NCBI RefSeq assembly: GCF_018408855.1
Contig: NZ_AP024322.1
Coordinates: 1,240,001 to 1,304,000 of the forward strand
Source of the DNA: Caballeronia sp. NK8
GTDB taxonomy: Bacteria > Pseudomonadota > Gammaproteobacteria > Burkholderiales > Burkholderiaceae
Direction of reading: 5' to 3'
Length of the DNA: 64,000 nucleotides
Each line of letters starts with the position of its first letter. Position 1 is the stretch's first letter. Under the pieces are notes generated by a model. That model ran no database searches. It was not told the DNA's origin and saw only the letters and a program-made list of their open reading frames with translations. Shown here piece after piece: positions 30,423-38,982 of this stretch. The position numbers and the translations under genes were made by a program.

Positions 30423-31169
30423 ATGTCCGACACCACGCGTAGTGCTGCCCCGAATGCCGCAGTTGCCGCTCCGAACGGAGCGAATGCCGAGTCGATCGCC
30501 GAAAACATCCGCGCCGCGATCCTCGAGCATCGGCTCGCACCGGGCGCAAAGCTGACCGAAGCGCAGTTATGCGAGGTGTTCGCCGTCAAGCGCGGCACCG
30601 TCCGTCAGGCGCTCGCGCAACTGTCGAACGAACGGCTCGTCGATCTGGAGCCGAATCGCGGCGCGTTTGTCGCGAGTCCGTCGCTGCAGGAAGTGCACGA
30701 GGTGTTCGAGATGCGCCGCATCATCGAACTGGCGGTGGTGGAGCGGATCGCACAGGGGCACGGCACGCGCCGGCTGAAGTCGATCAGCGCGACCATCGGC
30801 AAGGAGCGCCGCGCGTTCGAAAGCCACGATTTTTCTTCGTGGATCCGGCTCTCCGGCGAGTTTCACACCGAGCTCGCGGCGCTCACCGGCAACACGGTGC
30901 TGTGCGAATGCCTGTCGGGACTCGTCGCGCGTTCGACGCTGATTTCGGCGCTGTATGAATCGCTCGGCAAGAGTTCATGCTCGTTCGAGGATCACGAAGA
31001 GATTCTCGCCGCGCTCGACACCGGCGACGCAACGAAAGCCGCCGGTCTGATGGCGCAGCATCTGCGCGATGTCGAACTGAAGATGCTGGAGCGGCCCGCG
31101 CGTGGCGCGGTCGATCTGAAGGAAGTATTCGCAAGACCCTCCGAGCGCGAACGGACGCTCGACACGTAG
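30423..31169 (+). CDS. GntR-family transcriptional regulator (FCD domain)
   Basis: 248 aa. The N-terminal winged helix (about residues 22-90: SIAENIRAAILEHRLAPGAK, FAVKRGTVRQALAQL, ERLVDLEPNRGAFVA) is followed by the all-helical FCD ligand-binding domain (about 95-225) with the metal-binding His set around FHTELAAL and FEDHEEILAAL. It is likely the local regulator of purine/allantoin catabolism: it heads the cluster, and matching palindromes occur before it and before puuE. The ligand is unknown; allantoin, allantoate or ureidoglycolate are possible. The first 20 residues are a low-complexity Ala/Asn/Pro stretch. Confidence 0.9.
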   Translation: MSDTTRSAAPNAAVAAPNGANAESIAENIRAAILEHRLAPGAKLTEAQLCEVFAVKRGTVRQALAQLSNERLVDLEPNRGAFVASPSLQEVHEVFEMRRIIELAVVERIAQGHGTRRLKSISATIGKERRAFESHDFSSWIRLSGEFHTELAALTGNTVLCECLSGLVARSTLISALYESLGKSSCSFEDHEEILAALDTGDATKAAGLMAQHLRDVELKMLERPARGAVDLKEVFARPSERERTLDT

Positions 31170-31528
31170 CAGCGGAACACGGCAGATCGGAGCATCTGCC
31201 ATCGGCTGAATGAAGCAGGACTAAATAATTGGAGACCGTGCCCCGCGCATCCGCGCCGGGCGCGCGGACAGTCGCACGCGCAAGAATCCGCAACGTGCGA
31301 TGCATCGGACAGGACGCTCACTCTCACGTGAGCGTGAAATGAAAGCCGCCGCCGGGCGGGCGTGTGGGGCAGGTGCCTCGCGCGCTCTTGGTTTCAGGCC
31401 CGGAAGCGATAACGCAAATCCGAAGAATGCCGCGCCGATGCGAGACCTCGGCGAAGGCATCTGATCGAAGCTTGTCACTCGAGCATTTGCTTTTTTTCAT
31501 TACGCAAGCAGCCAATGAAGGAGACGTC
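31170..31528. other. Long leader region before the NCS1 permease
   Basis: 359 bases without a supportable gene. It contains an 8-bp inverted repeat ACGCTCAC / GTGAGCGT with a six-base loop (31314-31335) and a good ribosome site (AAGGAG at 31518) for the permease. The length leaves room for a promoter plus a structured untranslated leader, but I recognise no known RNA element. Confidence 0.5.
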
Positions 31529-33022
31529 ATGGCCCAGTTCAGTGCATCCGGCAATTCAGCCTTGCCGCAATACGAAGAGCAGACAGCGGACCACGATCCG
31601 AATCTGCCCGCCGGTTACAGCGACCGCCTTTACAACGAGGATCTCGCCCCCCTCAAGAACCAGACCTGGGGCGCGTACAACATCTTCGCCTTCTGGATGT
31701 CGGACGTGCACAGCGTCGGCGGATACGTGTTCGCGGGCAGCCTGTTTGCACTCGGTCTGACGAGTTGGCAAGTGCTGGTGTCGTTGTTGATCGGCATCGG
31801 TCTGGTGAACGTGCTGTGCAACATGATCGCGAAGCCGAGCCAGGTCGCGGGCGTGCCGTATCCCGTCGCGTGCCGCGCCACCTTCGGCGTGCTCGGCGCG
31901 AACATTCCCGCCGTGATTCGCGGGCTCATCGCGGTTGCGTGGTACGGCATTCAGACGTATCTGGCGTCGAGCGCGCTCGTCATCGTCGTGCTGAAGTTCG
32001 TGCCGTCGCTGATGCCGTATGCCGACGTGCACAAGTACGGCTTCGTCGGCCTCTCGGCGCTCGGCTGGGCGGGCTTCATGCTGCTCTGGGTGTTGCAGGC
32101 CGTCGTGTTCTGGCGCGGTATGGAAATGATCAAGAAGTTCATCGACTTCGCCGGTCCCGCCGTGTATGTCGTGATGTTCATTCTCGCCGGCTATATGGTG
32201 TGGCGCGCGGGCATCGGCAACATCGGCCTGAATCTGGGCGGCGTGAAGTATCACGGCATGGAAGTGATTCCCGTGATGATCACCGCGATCTCGCTCGTCG
32301 TGTCGTACTTCTCCGGCCCGATGCTGAACTTCGGCGACTTCTCCCGCTATGGCAAGAGCTTTCGCAGCGTGAAGCGCGGCAACTTCTGGGGCCTGCCGGT
32401 CAACTTCCTGGCCTTCTCGCTGGTGACCGTCATCACGACCGCCGCGACGCTGCCGGTGTTCGGTCAGCTGATCACCGATCCGGTCGAAACCGTGGGCCGC
32501 ATCGATCATCCGTCCGCCGTGATTCTCGGCGCGCTGACCTTCACGATCGCGACCATCGGCATCAACATCGTGGCGAACTTCGTGTCGCCGGCCTTCGACT
32601 TCTCGAACGTCGCGCCGAAGCTCATCAGCTGGCGCATGGGCGGCATGATGGCGGCGGTCGCGTCGATCTTCATCACGCCGTGGAACCTGTTCAACAACCC
32701 GGCCGTGATCCACTACACGCTCGATATTCTCGGCAGCTTCATCGGACCGTTGTATGGCGTGCTGATCCTCGACTTCTATCTCGTGAAGCGCGGCAAGCTG
32801 GTGGTCGACGATCTCTACACGGTGTCCGAGGAAGGCAAGTACTGGTACACGAAGGGCGTGAACCGCCGCGCGGTGATGGCGCTCCTGCCGGCCGCCGTGA
32901 TCGCGACGCTCTGCGTGGTGGTGCCGTCGCTGGAAGGCGCCGCGAACTTCTCGTGGTTCATCGGTGCGGGCCTGGGCGCGGTGTTCTATTACTTCCTCGC
33001 CGCGCGCAATCGCGAAGTCTGA
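31529..33022 (+). CDS. NCS1-family nucleobase/allantoin permease
   Basis: 497 aa with about 12 membrane helices, typical of nucleobase:cation symporter-1 (Mhp1/PucI/cytosine permease superfamily). Family hallmarks are the N-terminal NEDLAPLKNQTWGAYNIFAFWMSD region (residues about 32-55), PYPVACRATFGVLGANIP and SYFSGPMLNFGDFSRY. The setting beside allantoin racemase and allantoinase argues for allantoin or a related ureide/purine as substrate. An open frame extends 55 codons upstream, but AAGGAG directly before ATG 31529 fixes the start. Confidence 0.88.
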   Translation: MAQFSASGNSALPQYEEQTADHDPNLPAGYSDRLYNEDLAPLKNQTWGAYNIFAFWMSDVHSVGGYVFAGSLFALGLTSWQVLVSLLIGIGLVNVLCNMIAKPSQVAGVPYPVACRATFGVLGANIPAVIRGLIAVAWYGIQTYLASSALVIVVLKFVPSLMPYADVHKYGFVGLSALGWAGFMLLWVLQAVVFWRGMEMIKKFIDFAGPAVYVVMFILAGYMVWRAGIGNIGLNLGGVKYHGMEVIPVMITAISLVVSYFSGPMLNFGDFSRYGKSFRSVKRGNFWGLPVNFLAFSLVTVITTAATLPVFGQLITDPVETVGRIDHPSAVILGALTFTIATIGINIVANFVSPAFDFSNVAPKLISWRMGGMMAAVASIFITPWNLFNNPAVIHYTLDILGSFIGPLYGVLILDFYLVKRGKLVVDDLYTVSEEGKYWYTKGVNRRAVMALLPAAVIATLCVVVPSLEGAANFSWFIGAGLGAVFYYFLAARNREV

Positions 33023-33084
33023 ATCACCGCCTATAACAAACGATAGAACCTGAGAGAACAATCGAACGCAGTCTGGAGAAAGCA

Positions 33085-33819
33085 ATGCGTATCAAACTGA
33101 TCAACCCGAACACGACGCAGCGCATGACCGATTCGATGGGCCGCTGCGCCCGCGAGGTCGCCGCGCCCGGCACGGAGATCGTCGCCGTGAGCCCGACGAT
33201 GGGCCCGGCGTCCATTGAAGGCTATTACGACGAAGCGATCGCGTCGCTCGGGCTGCTGGCCGAAATCGAAGCCGGCGAAAAGCAGGGTTTCGACGGTTAC
33301 GTGATCGCCTGCTTCGGTGATCCGGCCCTTTACGCGGCGCGCGAGCTGGCGCGCGGCCCGGTGATCGGCATCGCGGAGGCGGCGATGCATGCGGCGAGTG
33401 TCATCGCGCCGGGATTTTCGGTCGTGACCACGCTGCAGCGCACGGTCGGCATGGCCTGGCATCTGGCAGAGCGCTACGGCATGACGCGTTTCTGCAAGAA
33501 CGTCCGTGCGACCGACGTTCCCGTGCTGGAGCTCGACGTGCCGGGCTCGCCCGCGCGTCAGACGATCATCGACGAATGCCGGCGCGCGCTCGATGAGGAC
33601 GGCTCGGACGCCATCGTGCTCGGCTGCGCGGGCATGGCGGAGTTTTGCCGCGAGGTGGAGGACGCGATCGGCGCGCCGGTGGTGGAGGGCGTGACGGCGG
33701 CGGTGAAATGGACGGAGGCGCTCGTCGCGCTGAAGCTTCACACGGCGAAACGTGGCGACTATGCGCGGCCGCTGGCGAAACGGTACGACGGCGTGCTGTC
33801 GGATTTCAGCCCGCGCTGA
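33085..33819 (+). CDS. hpxA: Asp/Glu/hydantoin racemase, probable allantoin racemase
   Basis: 244 aa. Two-Cys racemase fold: first catalytic Cys in VIACFGDPAL (about residue 76), second in IVLGCAGMAE (about 180). The start MRIKLINPNTTQRMTD matches hydantoin/allantoin racemases (HpxA, HyuE). Placed between the permease and allantoinase, it most plausibly interconverts (R)- and (S)-allantoin so that imported or spontaneously racemised allantoin can be used. Hydantoin racemase is the alternative. The symbol is given by context. Confidence 0.8.
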   Translation: MRIKLINPNTTQRMTDSMGRCAREVAAPGTEIVAVSPTMGPASIEGYYDEAIASLGLLAEIEAGEKQGFDGYVIACFGDPALYAARELARGPVIGIAEAAMHAASVIAPGFSVVTTLQRTVGMAWHLAERYGMTRFCKNVRATDVPVLELDVPGSPARQTIIDECRRALDEDGSDAIVLGCAGMAEFCREVEDAIGAPVVEGVTAAVKWTEALVALKLHTAKRGDYARPLAKRYDGVLSDFSPR

Positions 33820-33830
33820 TGGCGGAAAAG

Positions 33831-33859
33831 CCGGGTCACATACAGATGACGTGACCCGG
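33831..33859 (+). terminator. Hairpin after the racemase gene
   Basis: Perfect 9-bp stem CCGGGTCAC / GTGACCCGG with an 11-base loop, 12 bases after the stop. There is no proper T-run, so it may be a weak terminator or an mRNA 3'-end stabiliser. Confidence 0.5.
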
Positions 33860-33908
33860 ATTATCTGCCCTGATGTATGGGCGCGTGCGGGTCTTTTAGC
33901 TACACTGA

Positions 33909-33920
33909 ATCGTCAACAAT
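33909..33920. promoter_or_regulatory. GntR-type operator-like site before puuE
   Basis: ATCGTCAACAAT; its complement ATTGTTGACGAT differs by one base from the ATTGTTGACAAT site upstream of the gntR gene. It lies 35 bases before the puuE ATG. Confidence 0.5.
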
Positions 33921-33954
33921 CCCGTTTTTTCAACGCTTGAGCTCAACGCCAGCC

Positions 33955-34905
33955 ATGTCACTCGATCCGAACTATCCACGCGACCTGATCGGCTACGGCC
34001 GCCATCCGGTGCAGGCGAACTGGCCGGGACGCGCCCGCGTCGCCGTGCAATTCGTGCTCAATTACGAAGAAGGCGGCGAGAACTGCGTGCTGCACGGCGA
34101 TCCGGGCTCGGAGCAGTTCCTGTCGGAAATCGTGGGCGCGGCGGCGTATCCGTCGCGTCACATGAGCATGGAATCGATCTACGAATACGGTTCGCGCGCG
34201 GGCGTGTGGCGCATTCTGCGCGAGTTCGAGAAGCGCGGCATGCCGCTCACGATCTTCGGCGTCGGCATGGCGATCGAGCGGCATCCGGAACTGGCGAAGG
34301 CGTTCGTCGAGCTGGGGCATGAGATCGCGTGTCACGGCTATCGCTGGATTCACTATCAGGACATGTCGCCGGAGCGCGAGGCGGAGCACATGCGCCTCGG
34401 CATGGAAGCGATCGAGCGCGTGACGGGCGTGCGCCCGCTCGGCTGGTACACCGGGCGCGACAGTCCGAATACGCATCGACTGGTCGCGGAGCACGGCGGG
34501 TTTCTCTACGACTCGGACAACTATGGCGACGACCTGCCGTTCTGGACCGAAGTCGAAGTGACGGGCGGCGAAAAGAAGCCGCACCTGATCGTGCCGTACA
34601 CGCTCGACACCAACGACATGCGCTTCGCGACGCCGCAGGGGTTCAACACCGGCGAGCACTTCTTCACGTATCTGAAGGACGCGTTCGACGTGCTCTACGA
34701 AGAGGGCGACGAAGCGCCCAAGATGCTGTCCATCGGCATGCACTGCCGCCTGCTCGGACGTCCCGGGCGTTTCCGCGGCCTGCAGAAATTCCTCGATCAC
34801 ATCGAGAAGCACGATCGCGTGTGGGTCACGCGGCGTGTGGACATCGCGCGTCACTGGCGCGAGCAACATCCTTTCGAAAAAGCTAACAACGGGACGGCGG
34901 CATGA
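33955..34905 (+). CDS. puuE: Allantoinase PuuE (polysaccharide-deacetylase type)
   Basis: 316 aa from MSLDPNYPRDLIGYGRHPVQ. It belongs to the metal-independent allantoinase family with an NodB-like barrel, not to the amidohydrolase (AllB) type. Recognisable elements are RVAVQFVLNYEEGGENCVLH, GHEIACHGYRWIHYQD, and GWYTGRDSPNTHRLV. It opens the ring of (S)-allantoin to allantoate. It overlaps uraD by four bases (ATGA), matching the order of the uric-acid catabolic cluster in Pseudomonas and Burkholderia. Confidence 0.93.
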   Translation: MSLDPNYPRDLIGYGRHPVQANWPGRARVAVQFVLNYEEGGENCVLHGDPGSEQFLSEIVGAAAYPSRHMSMESIYEYGSRAGVWRILREFEKRGMPLTIFGVGMAIERHPELAKAFVELGHEIACHGYRWIHYQDMSPEREAEHMRLGMEAIERVTGVRPLGWYTGRDSPNTHRLVAEHGGFLYDSDNYGDDLPFWTEVEVTGGEKKPHLIVPYTLDTNDMRFATPQGFNTGEHFFTYLKDAFDVLYEEGDEAPKMLSIGMHCRLLGRPGRFRGLQKFLDHIEKHDRVWVTRRVDIARHWREQHPFEKANNGTAA

Positions 34906-35423
34906 AGGCGATGCAATACACACTCGACCAACTCAACACCATGCCCGCCGACACGTTCGTGACGGTGCTCGCGGGCATTTTCGAGCACTCGCCGTGGGTG
35001 CCGGAAGCCGCGGCGCAACAGCGCCCCTTCAAGGACATCGACGCGCTGCATGCGTCGATGTCGCATATCGTCGAAACCGCCGGCGATGACAGACAGCTCG
35101 CGCTCATCAACGCCCACCCGGAACTCGCGGGCAAGGCGGCGGTGCGCGGCGAACTGACGGCCGAATCGACGCGCGAGCAGAGCGGCGCGGGCCTCGATCT
35201 GTGCACGCAGGAAGAGTTCGACAGGCTGCAATCGCTCAACCAGCAATATCGCGACAAATTCGGCTTTCCCTTCATTCTCGCCGTGCGTGGCTATGACCGG
35301 CACGGCATCATCGCGAACTTCGAAAAGCGCGTGAATCACGACCGCGCCGAGGAGCTTCGCACGAGTCTCGATCAGATTTACCGGATCGCGCGCTTCAGGT
35401 TGAACGACCTGATCCAGGCCTGA
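34902..35423 (+). CDS. uraD: OHCU decarboxylase
   Basis: 173 aa. It decarboxylates 2-oxo-4-hydroxy-4-carboxy-5-ureidoimidazoline to (S)-allantoin, the third step from urate. Typical motifs are GIFEHSPWVPEAA (with the catalytic His region), LINAHPELAGKAA and the C-terminal FGFPFILAVRGYDRHGI. It is co-translated with puuE through the ATGA overlap. Confidence 0.94.
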   Translation: MKAMQYTLDQLNTMPADTFVTVLAGIFEHSPWVPEAAAQQRPFKDIDALHASMSHIVETAGDDRQLALINAHPELAGKAAVRGELTAESTREQSGAGLDLCTQEEFDRLQSLNQQYRDKFGFPFILAVRGYDRHGIIANFEKRVNHDRAEELRTSLDQIYRIARFRLNDLIQA

Positions 35424-35462
35424 TCCGCTTTCACCGCAACCGAAACCCCAAGGACGAAGACA

Positions 35463-36473
35463 ATGGCAATTCCGACACTCGATCCCAACGCGCCTGAATT
35501 CACGCGCCGCTATGTGAACCTCGCGGACCCGCGTCTGGGCGCGCAGGCACTCGAGGCGAGCGACGATTTCTTCGCGCCGAAGGAACGCATGCTGAACCCC
35601 GAGCCGGCCGTGTTCATCCCCGGCAAGTTCGACGATCACGGCAAGTGGATGGACGGCTGGGAAACCCGCCGCAAGCGCACGACGGGCTATGACTGGTGCG
35701 TCGTCAAGCTGGCGCGTCCGGGCGTGATCAAGGGCATCGATGTCGACACGAGCCATTTCACCGGCAACTTCCCGCCGGCGGCGTCGATCGAAGGCGCGCA
35801 TGTCGTCGATGGCGCGCCGAACCAGTCGACGCAGTGGACGGAAATCGTCCCGTCGACGACGCTTCAAGGCAACAGCCACCGCTATCTCGAAGTCGGCGTC
35901 GCGCAGCCGTTCACGCACCTGCGCGTGAATGTCTATCCGGATGGCGGCATCGCGCGTCTGCGTGTGTATGGCCAGCCGCAGCTCGACTGGACCAACGCGG
36001 ACCGCAACCAGCTCGTCGATCTCGGCGCGATGGAAAACGGCGCGTATCTGGTCGGCACGAACAACCAGCACTTCGGGCTCGCCTCGACGCTGCTGATGCC
36101 GGGCCGCGGCGTGAACATGGGCGATGGCTGGGAAACGCGCCGCCGTCGCGAGCCGGGCAACGACTGGTGTATCGTCGCGCTGGCGCAGCCGGGCATCATC
36201 AAGAAGGTCGAAGTGGATACCGCGCACTTCAAGGGCAACTATCCGGACCGCTGCTCGCTGCAGGCGGCGTACGTGAAGGGCGGCACCGACAGCTCGCTCG
36301 TCACGCAGGCGATGTTCTGGCCCGTGCTGCTCGGCGAACAGAAGCTGCAGATGGACAAGCAGCATTTCTTCGAATCGGAACTGGCCGCGCTCGGTCCCGT
36401 GACGCACGTGCGCTTCAACATCTATCCTGACGGCGGCGTGTCGCGCCTTCGTCTCTTCGGAACCCTCGCATAA
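35463..36473 (+). CDS. alc: Allantoicase
   Basis: 336 aa made of two repeated jelly-roll halves, each with the [18 protein letters not shown] / [17 protein letters not shown] block and a [11 protein letters not shown] / [11 protein letters not shown] block. It hydrolyses allantoate to (S)-ureidoglycolate and urea. The repeat is complete and the length normal. Its TAA stop shares one base with the allA ATG (TAATG), implying translational coupling. Confidence 0.96.
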   Translation: MAIPTLDPNAPEFTRRYVNLADPRLGAQALEASDDFFAPKERMLNPEPAVFIPGKFDDHGKWMDGWETRRKRTTGYDWCVVKLARPGVIKGIDVDTSHFTGNFPPAASIEGAHVVDGAPNQSTQWTEIVPSTTLQGNSHRYLEVGVAQPFTHLRVNVYPDGGIARLRVYGQPQLDWTNADRNQLVDLGAMENGAYLVGTNNQHFGLASTLLMPGRGVNMGDGWETRRRREPGNDWCIVALAQPGIIKKVEVDTAHFKGNYPDRCSLQAAYVKGGTDSSLVTQAMFWPVLLGEQKLQMDKQHFFESELAALGPVTHVRFNIYPDGGVSRLRLFGTLA

Positions 36474-36976
36474 TGAAAAAGCTCGCTATCGAACCGTTGA
36501 CGCGCGCTGCGTTCAAGTCTTATGGCGATGTCATCGAACTCGATGGCGCGAAGCAGATCCCGATCAACCTCGGCACCACGATCCGCTTTCACGATCTGTG
36601 CAACGTCGATGTTGAAGAGCAGGGCGGTCACGCGATCGTCAATCTCTTTCGCGGACAGCCGCGCACGCTGCCGTTCGAATGCAAGATGATGGAGCGTCAT
36701 CCGCTCGGCAGCCAGGCGTTCATTCCGCTCGACGACCGTCCGTATCTCGTGGTCGTCGCGCCCGCGGGCGATCTCGACGAGTCGAAGATTCGCGCGTTCG
36801 TCACGAGCGGCTGGCAGGGCGTCAACTATGCGAAAGGCGTGTGGCATCATCCGCTGCTCGCGCTGGGCAAGGTGACCGATTTCATCGTCGTCGATCGGGG
36901 CGGCGGTGAAGGGCACAATCTGAACGAGCAGGATCTGAAGGAATCGTTGTGGCTGACTGACGAAGCCTTGCGCTGA
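36473..36976 (+). CDS. allA: Ureidoglycolate lyase
   Basis: 167 aa. It splits (S)-ureidoglycolate to glyoxylate and urea. Family motifs are present: [18 protein letters not shown] at the start, [19 protein letters not shown] (metal/active-site region), and [11 protein letters not shown]. Last gene of the plus-strand allantoin run and followed by a good terminator. Urease, needed to use the urea, is not in the window. Confidence 0.95.
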   Translation: MKKLAIEPLTRAAFKSYGDVIELDGAKQIPINLGTTIRFHDLCNVDVEEQGGHAIVNLFRGQPRTLPFECKMMERHPLGSQAFIPLDDRPYLVVVAPAGDLDESKIRAFVTSGWQGVNYAKGVWHHPLLALGKVTDFIVVDRGGGEGHNLNEQDLKESLWLTDEALR

Positions 36977-37007
36977 GTCGGGCTGCGCCAGCTCCAGGTT
37001 TGATCGG

Positions 37008-37040
37008 GGACCGGAAGTCATTCCGGTCCTCTTTGTTTTT
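37008..37040 (+). terminator. Rho-independent terminator after allA
   Basis: Perfect 9-bp stem GGACCGGAA / TTCCGGTCC with loop GTCA and a downstream CTTTGTTTTT run. Confidence 0.85.
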
Positions 37041-37215
37041 GCGCGTCCGATTCGTTCCCGCATCTCCCCCCCCGATATTCCCCGCGTCCCACCCGAATCG
37101 TGCGTTGAGCCTTCCTTTGCCTCGCCTTACCCTCGACGGACCGCTCGCAATGGCGTCTCGTCACCGACGATTCGCTCCGGGCCAGAGCAGGCGAAACAAG
37201 GGAGACGACATCGGC

Positions 37216-38952
37216 ATGACGGCGAATCATGAGATCGGAAGCAATGCGGGCGAGGAATACGACTTCATCGTGATCGGAGCAGGTTCAGCAGGATGTGCGG
37301 TGGCGGGCCGGCTCGCGGAGGAGCGCGGCGTCACGGTCGCGCTGCTCGAACCGGGACCGGACGATCATCACTTCACGGTCTGGACGCCGATCGGCGTGGG
37401 CAAGCTCGCCGTCAGGCCCGGACCGCGCAACTACGGCTACATGACGACGCCGCAGGCGGCGCTGAACCATCGCAAATCATTTCAGCCACGCGGGCGTGGG
37501 CTGGGCGGCAGTTCCTCGATCAACGGCATGGTCTATATCCGCGGGCATCGCAGCGACTATGACCGCTGGGCGCAACTCGGCTGCCGCGGATGGAGCAGCG
37601 AAGATCTCCTGCCGTACTTTCGGCGTGCCGAAGCGAACGTCCGGCTCCCGGACGGCCGCGACGATGCCTGGCACGGCGCGAAAGGTCCGCTGCATGTGAG
37701 CGACCTGCGCACACCCAATCCGTTCAGCCGGCGTTTCATCGAAGCCGCCGTGCAGGCGGGCATTCCGCTCAACGACGATTTCAACGGCCACGAGCAGGAC
37801 GGCGTCGGCCTGTATCAGGTCACGCAGCACAACGGCGAGCGCTGGAACACCGCGCGCGCCTATCTGCATCGCGGCAACGCAGCCGATGTTTCGCTCAACA
37901 ACGGGCGCGGCAACCTGTTCGTGATGACCGGCACGCTCGCGCTGCGCATCGTGTTCGAAGGACGGCGGGCGGCCGGTGTGCGTGTCGTGCGCGATGGCGT
38001 CGAGAGCACGCTGCGGGCGCGGCGCGAAGTGATTCTGAGCGCGGGCGCGTTCAATTCGCCGCAATTGCTGATGGCGTCGGGCATCGGGCCGGGCGCGCAT
38101 CTGCAGGCAGCGGGCGTGCCGGTCGTATGCGACCTGTCGGGCGTCGGCGAGAACCTTCAGGATCACATCGACGTGACGATCAAGAAGGAAGTGCCGACGA
38201 CCGAGCTATTCGGCTATACCTGGCGCAACATCCTGCACATGATTCCCGAGCTCTTGCGCTACCGGCGCGAGCGCACCGGCATGTTCTCCTCGAACATCGC
38301 CGAAGCGGGCGGTTTCACGCGCAGCCGGCCGGGGCTCGACAAACCGGATATTCAATTCGCCTTCATCGTCGCGCTGCTGACCGCGCGCGGCGAGCACATC
38401 GGCAAGAAGGGGCCACCGGGATATAGCTGTCACGCCACCAATCTGCGCCCCGCGAGCCGTGGCGTCGTGCGGCTCGGGTCCGCCGACGTGCGCGAGGCCC
38501 CGATCATCGATCCGCGCTACCTGAGCGTCGAGTCGGACATGGACACGCTCGTCGCCGGCCTGCGCATCATCCGCAAGATATTCGCGCAACCGGCGCTCGC
38601 CGAAGCAGGCGGGCGCGAACTCAACACCGAGCGCTTCGGGCCGGGCGAGGGCGACGAACGCATGCTGCGCGAATATATCCGTGAGCATGCCGACACGCTG
38701 TTTCATCCGGTCGGCACCTGCAAGATGGGCGTGGATGACAAGGCCGTCGTCGATCCGACCTTGCGCGTGCGAGGCGTCGAAGGCCTGCGCGTCGCCGATG
38801 CCTCGATCATGCCGACGCTCATCGGCGGCAACACGAACGCGCCCACGATCATGATCGGCGAAAAGGCCGCGGACCTCATTCGCGGACGTCACATCGAAGG
38901 CCATGCGCTGGACGACGAAGCGCGCTATTCGCTCGATGCATCGAACAAGTGA
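37216..38952 (+). CDS. GMC-family FAD alcohol/choline dehydrogenase
   Basis: 578 aa from MTANHEIGSNAGEEYDFIVI, with GGGAG about ten bases upstream; the frame is open earlier but without a start context. FAD Rossmann motif VIGAGSAGCAVAGRL is near residue 22, GMC signature 1 around GRGLGGSSSINGMVYIRGH, signature 2 GAFNSPQLLMASGIGP, and the C-terminal FHPVGTCKMG / GNTNAPTIMIGEKAAD with catalytic His and Asn. Commonly annotated choline dehydrogenase. The 30-base spacing to the alkylsulfatase suggests a medium/long-chain alcohol dehydrogenase (AlkJ-like) that oxidises the fatty alcohol released from alkyl sulfates. Confidence 0.88.
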   Translation: MTANHEIGSNAGEEYDFIVIGAGSAGCAVAGRLAEERGVTVALLEPGPDDHHFTVWTPIGVGKLAVRPGPRNYGYMTTPQAALNHRKSFQPRGRGLGGSSSINGMVYIRGHRSDYDRWAQLGCRGWSSEDLLPYFRRAEANVRLPDGRDDAWHGAKGPLHVSDLRTPNPFSRRFIEAAVQAGIPLNDDFNGHEQDGVGLYQVTQHNGERWNTARAYLHRGNAADVSLNNGRGNLFVMTGTLALRIVFEGRRAAGVRVVRDGVESTLRARREVILSAGAFNSPQLLMASGIGPGAHLQAAGVPVVCDLSGVGENLQDHIDVTIKKEVPTTELFGYTWRNILHMIPELLRYRRERTGMFSSNIAEAGGFTRSRPGLDKPDIQFAFIVALLTARGEHIGKKGPPGYSCHATNLRPASRGVVRLGSADVREAPIIDPRYLSVESDMDTLVAGLRIIRKIFAQPALAEAGGRELNTERFGPGEGDERMLREYIREHADTLFHPVGTCKMGVDDKAVVDPTLRVRGVEGLRVADASIMPTLIGGNTNAPTIMIGEKAADLIRGRHIEGHALDDEARYSLDASNK

Positions 38953-38982
38953 GAGGACGCGACGCGCGTAAAGGACACCGAA

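Noticed and set aside
31556..33085. 509-codon reverse-strand frame over the NCS1 permease
   Set aside because: Its hydrophilic His/Asp/Arg composition is what reverse reading of membrane-protein codons gives; no family features.
34851..36407. 518-codon reverse-strand frame over uraD and alc
   Set aside because: Covers two well-identified genes on the other strand and shows no domain.
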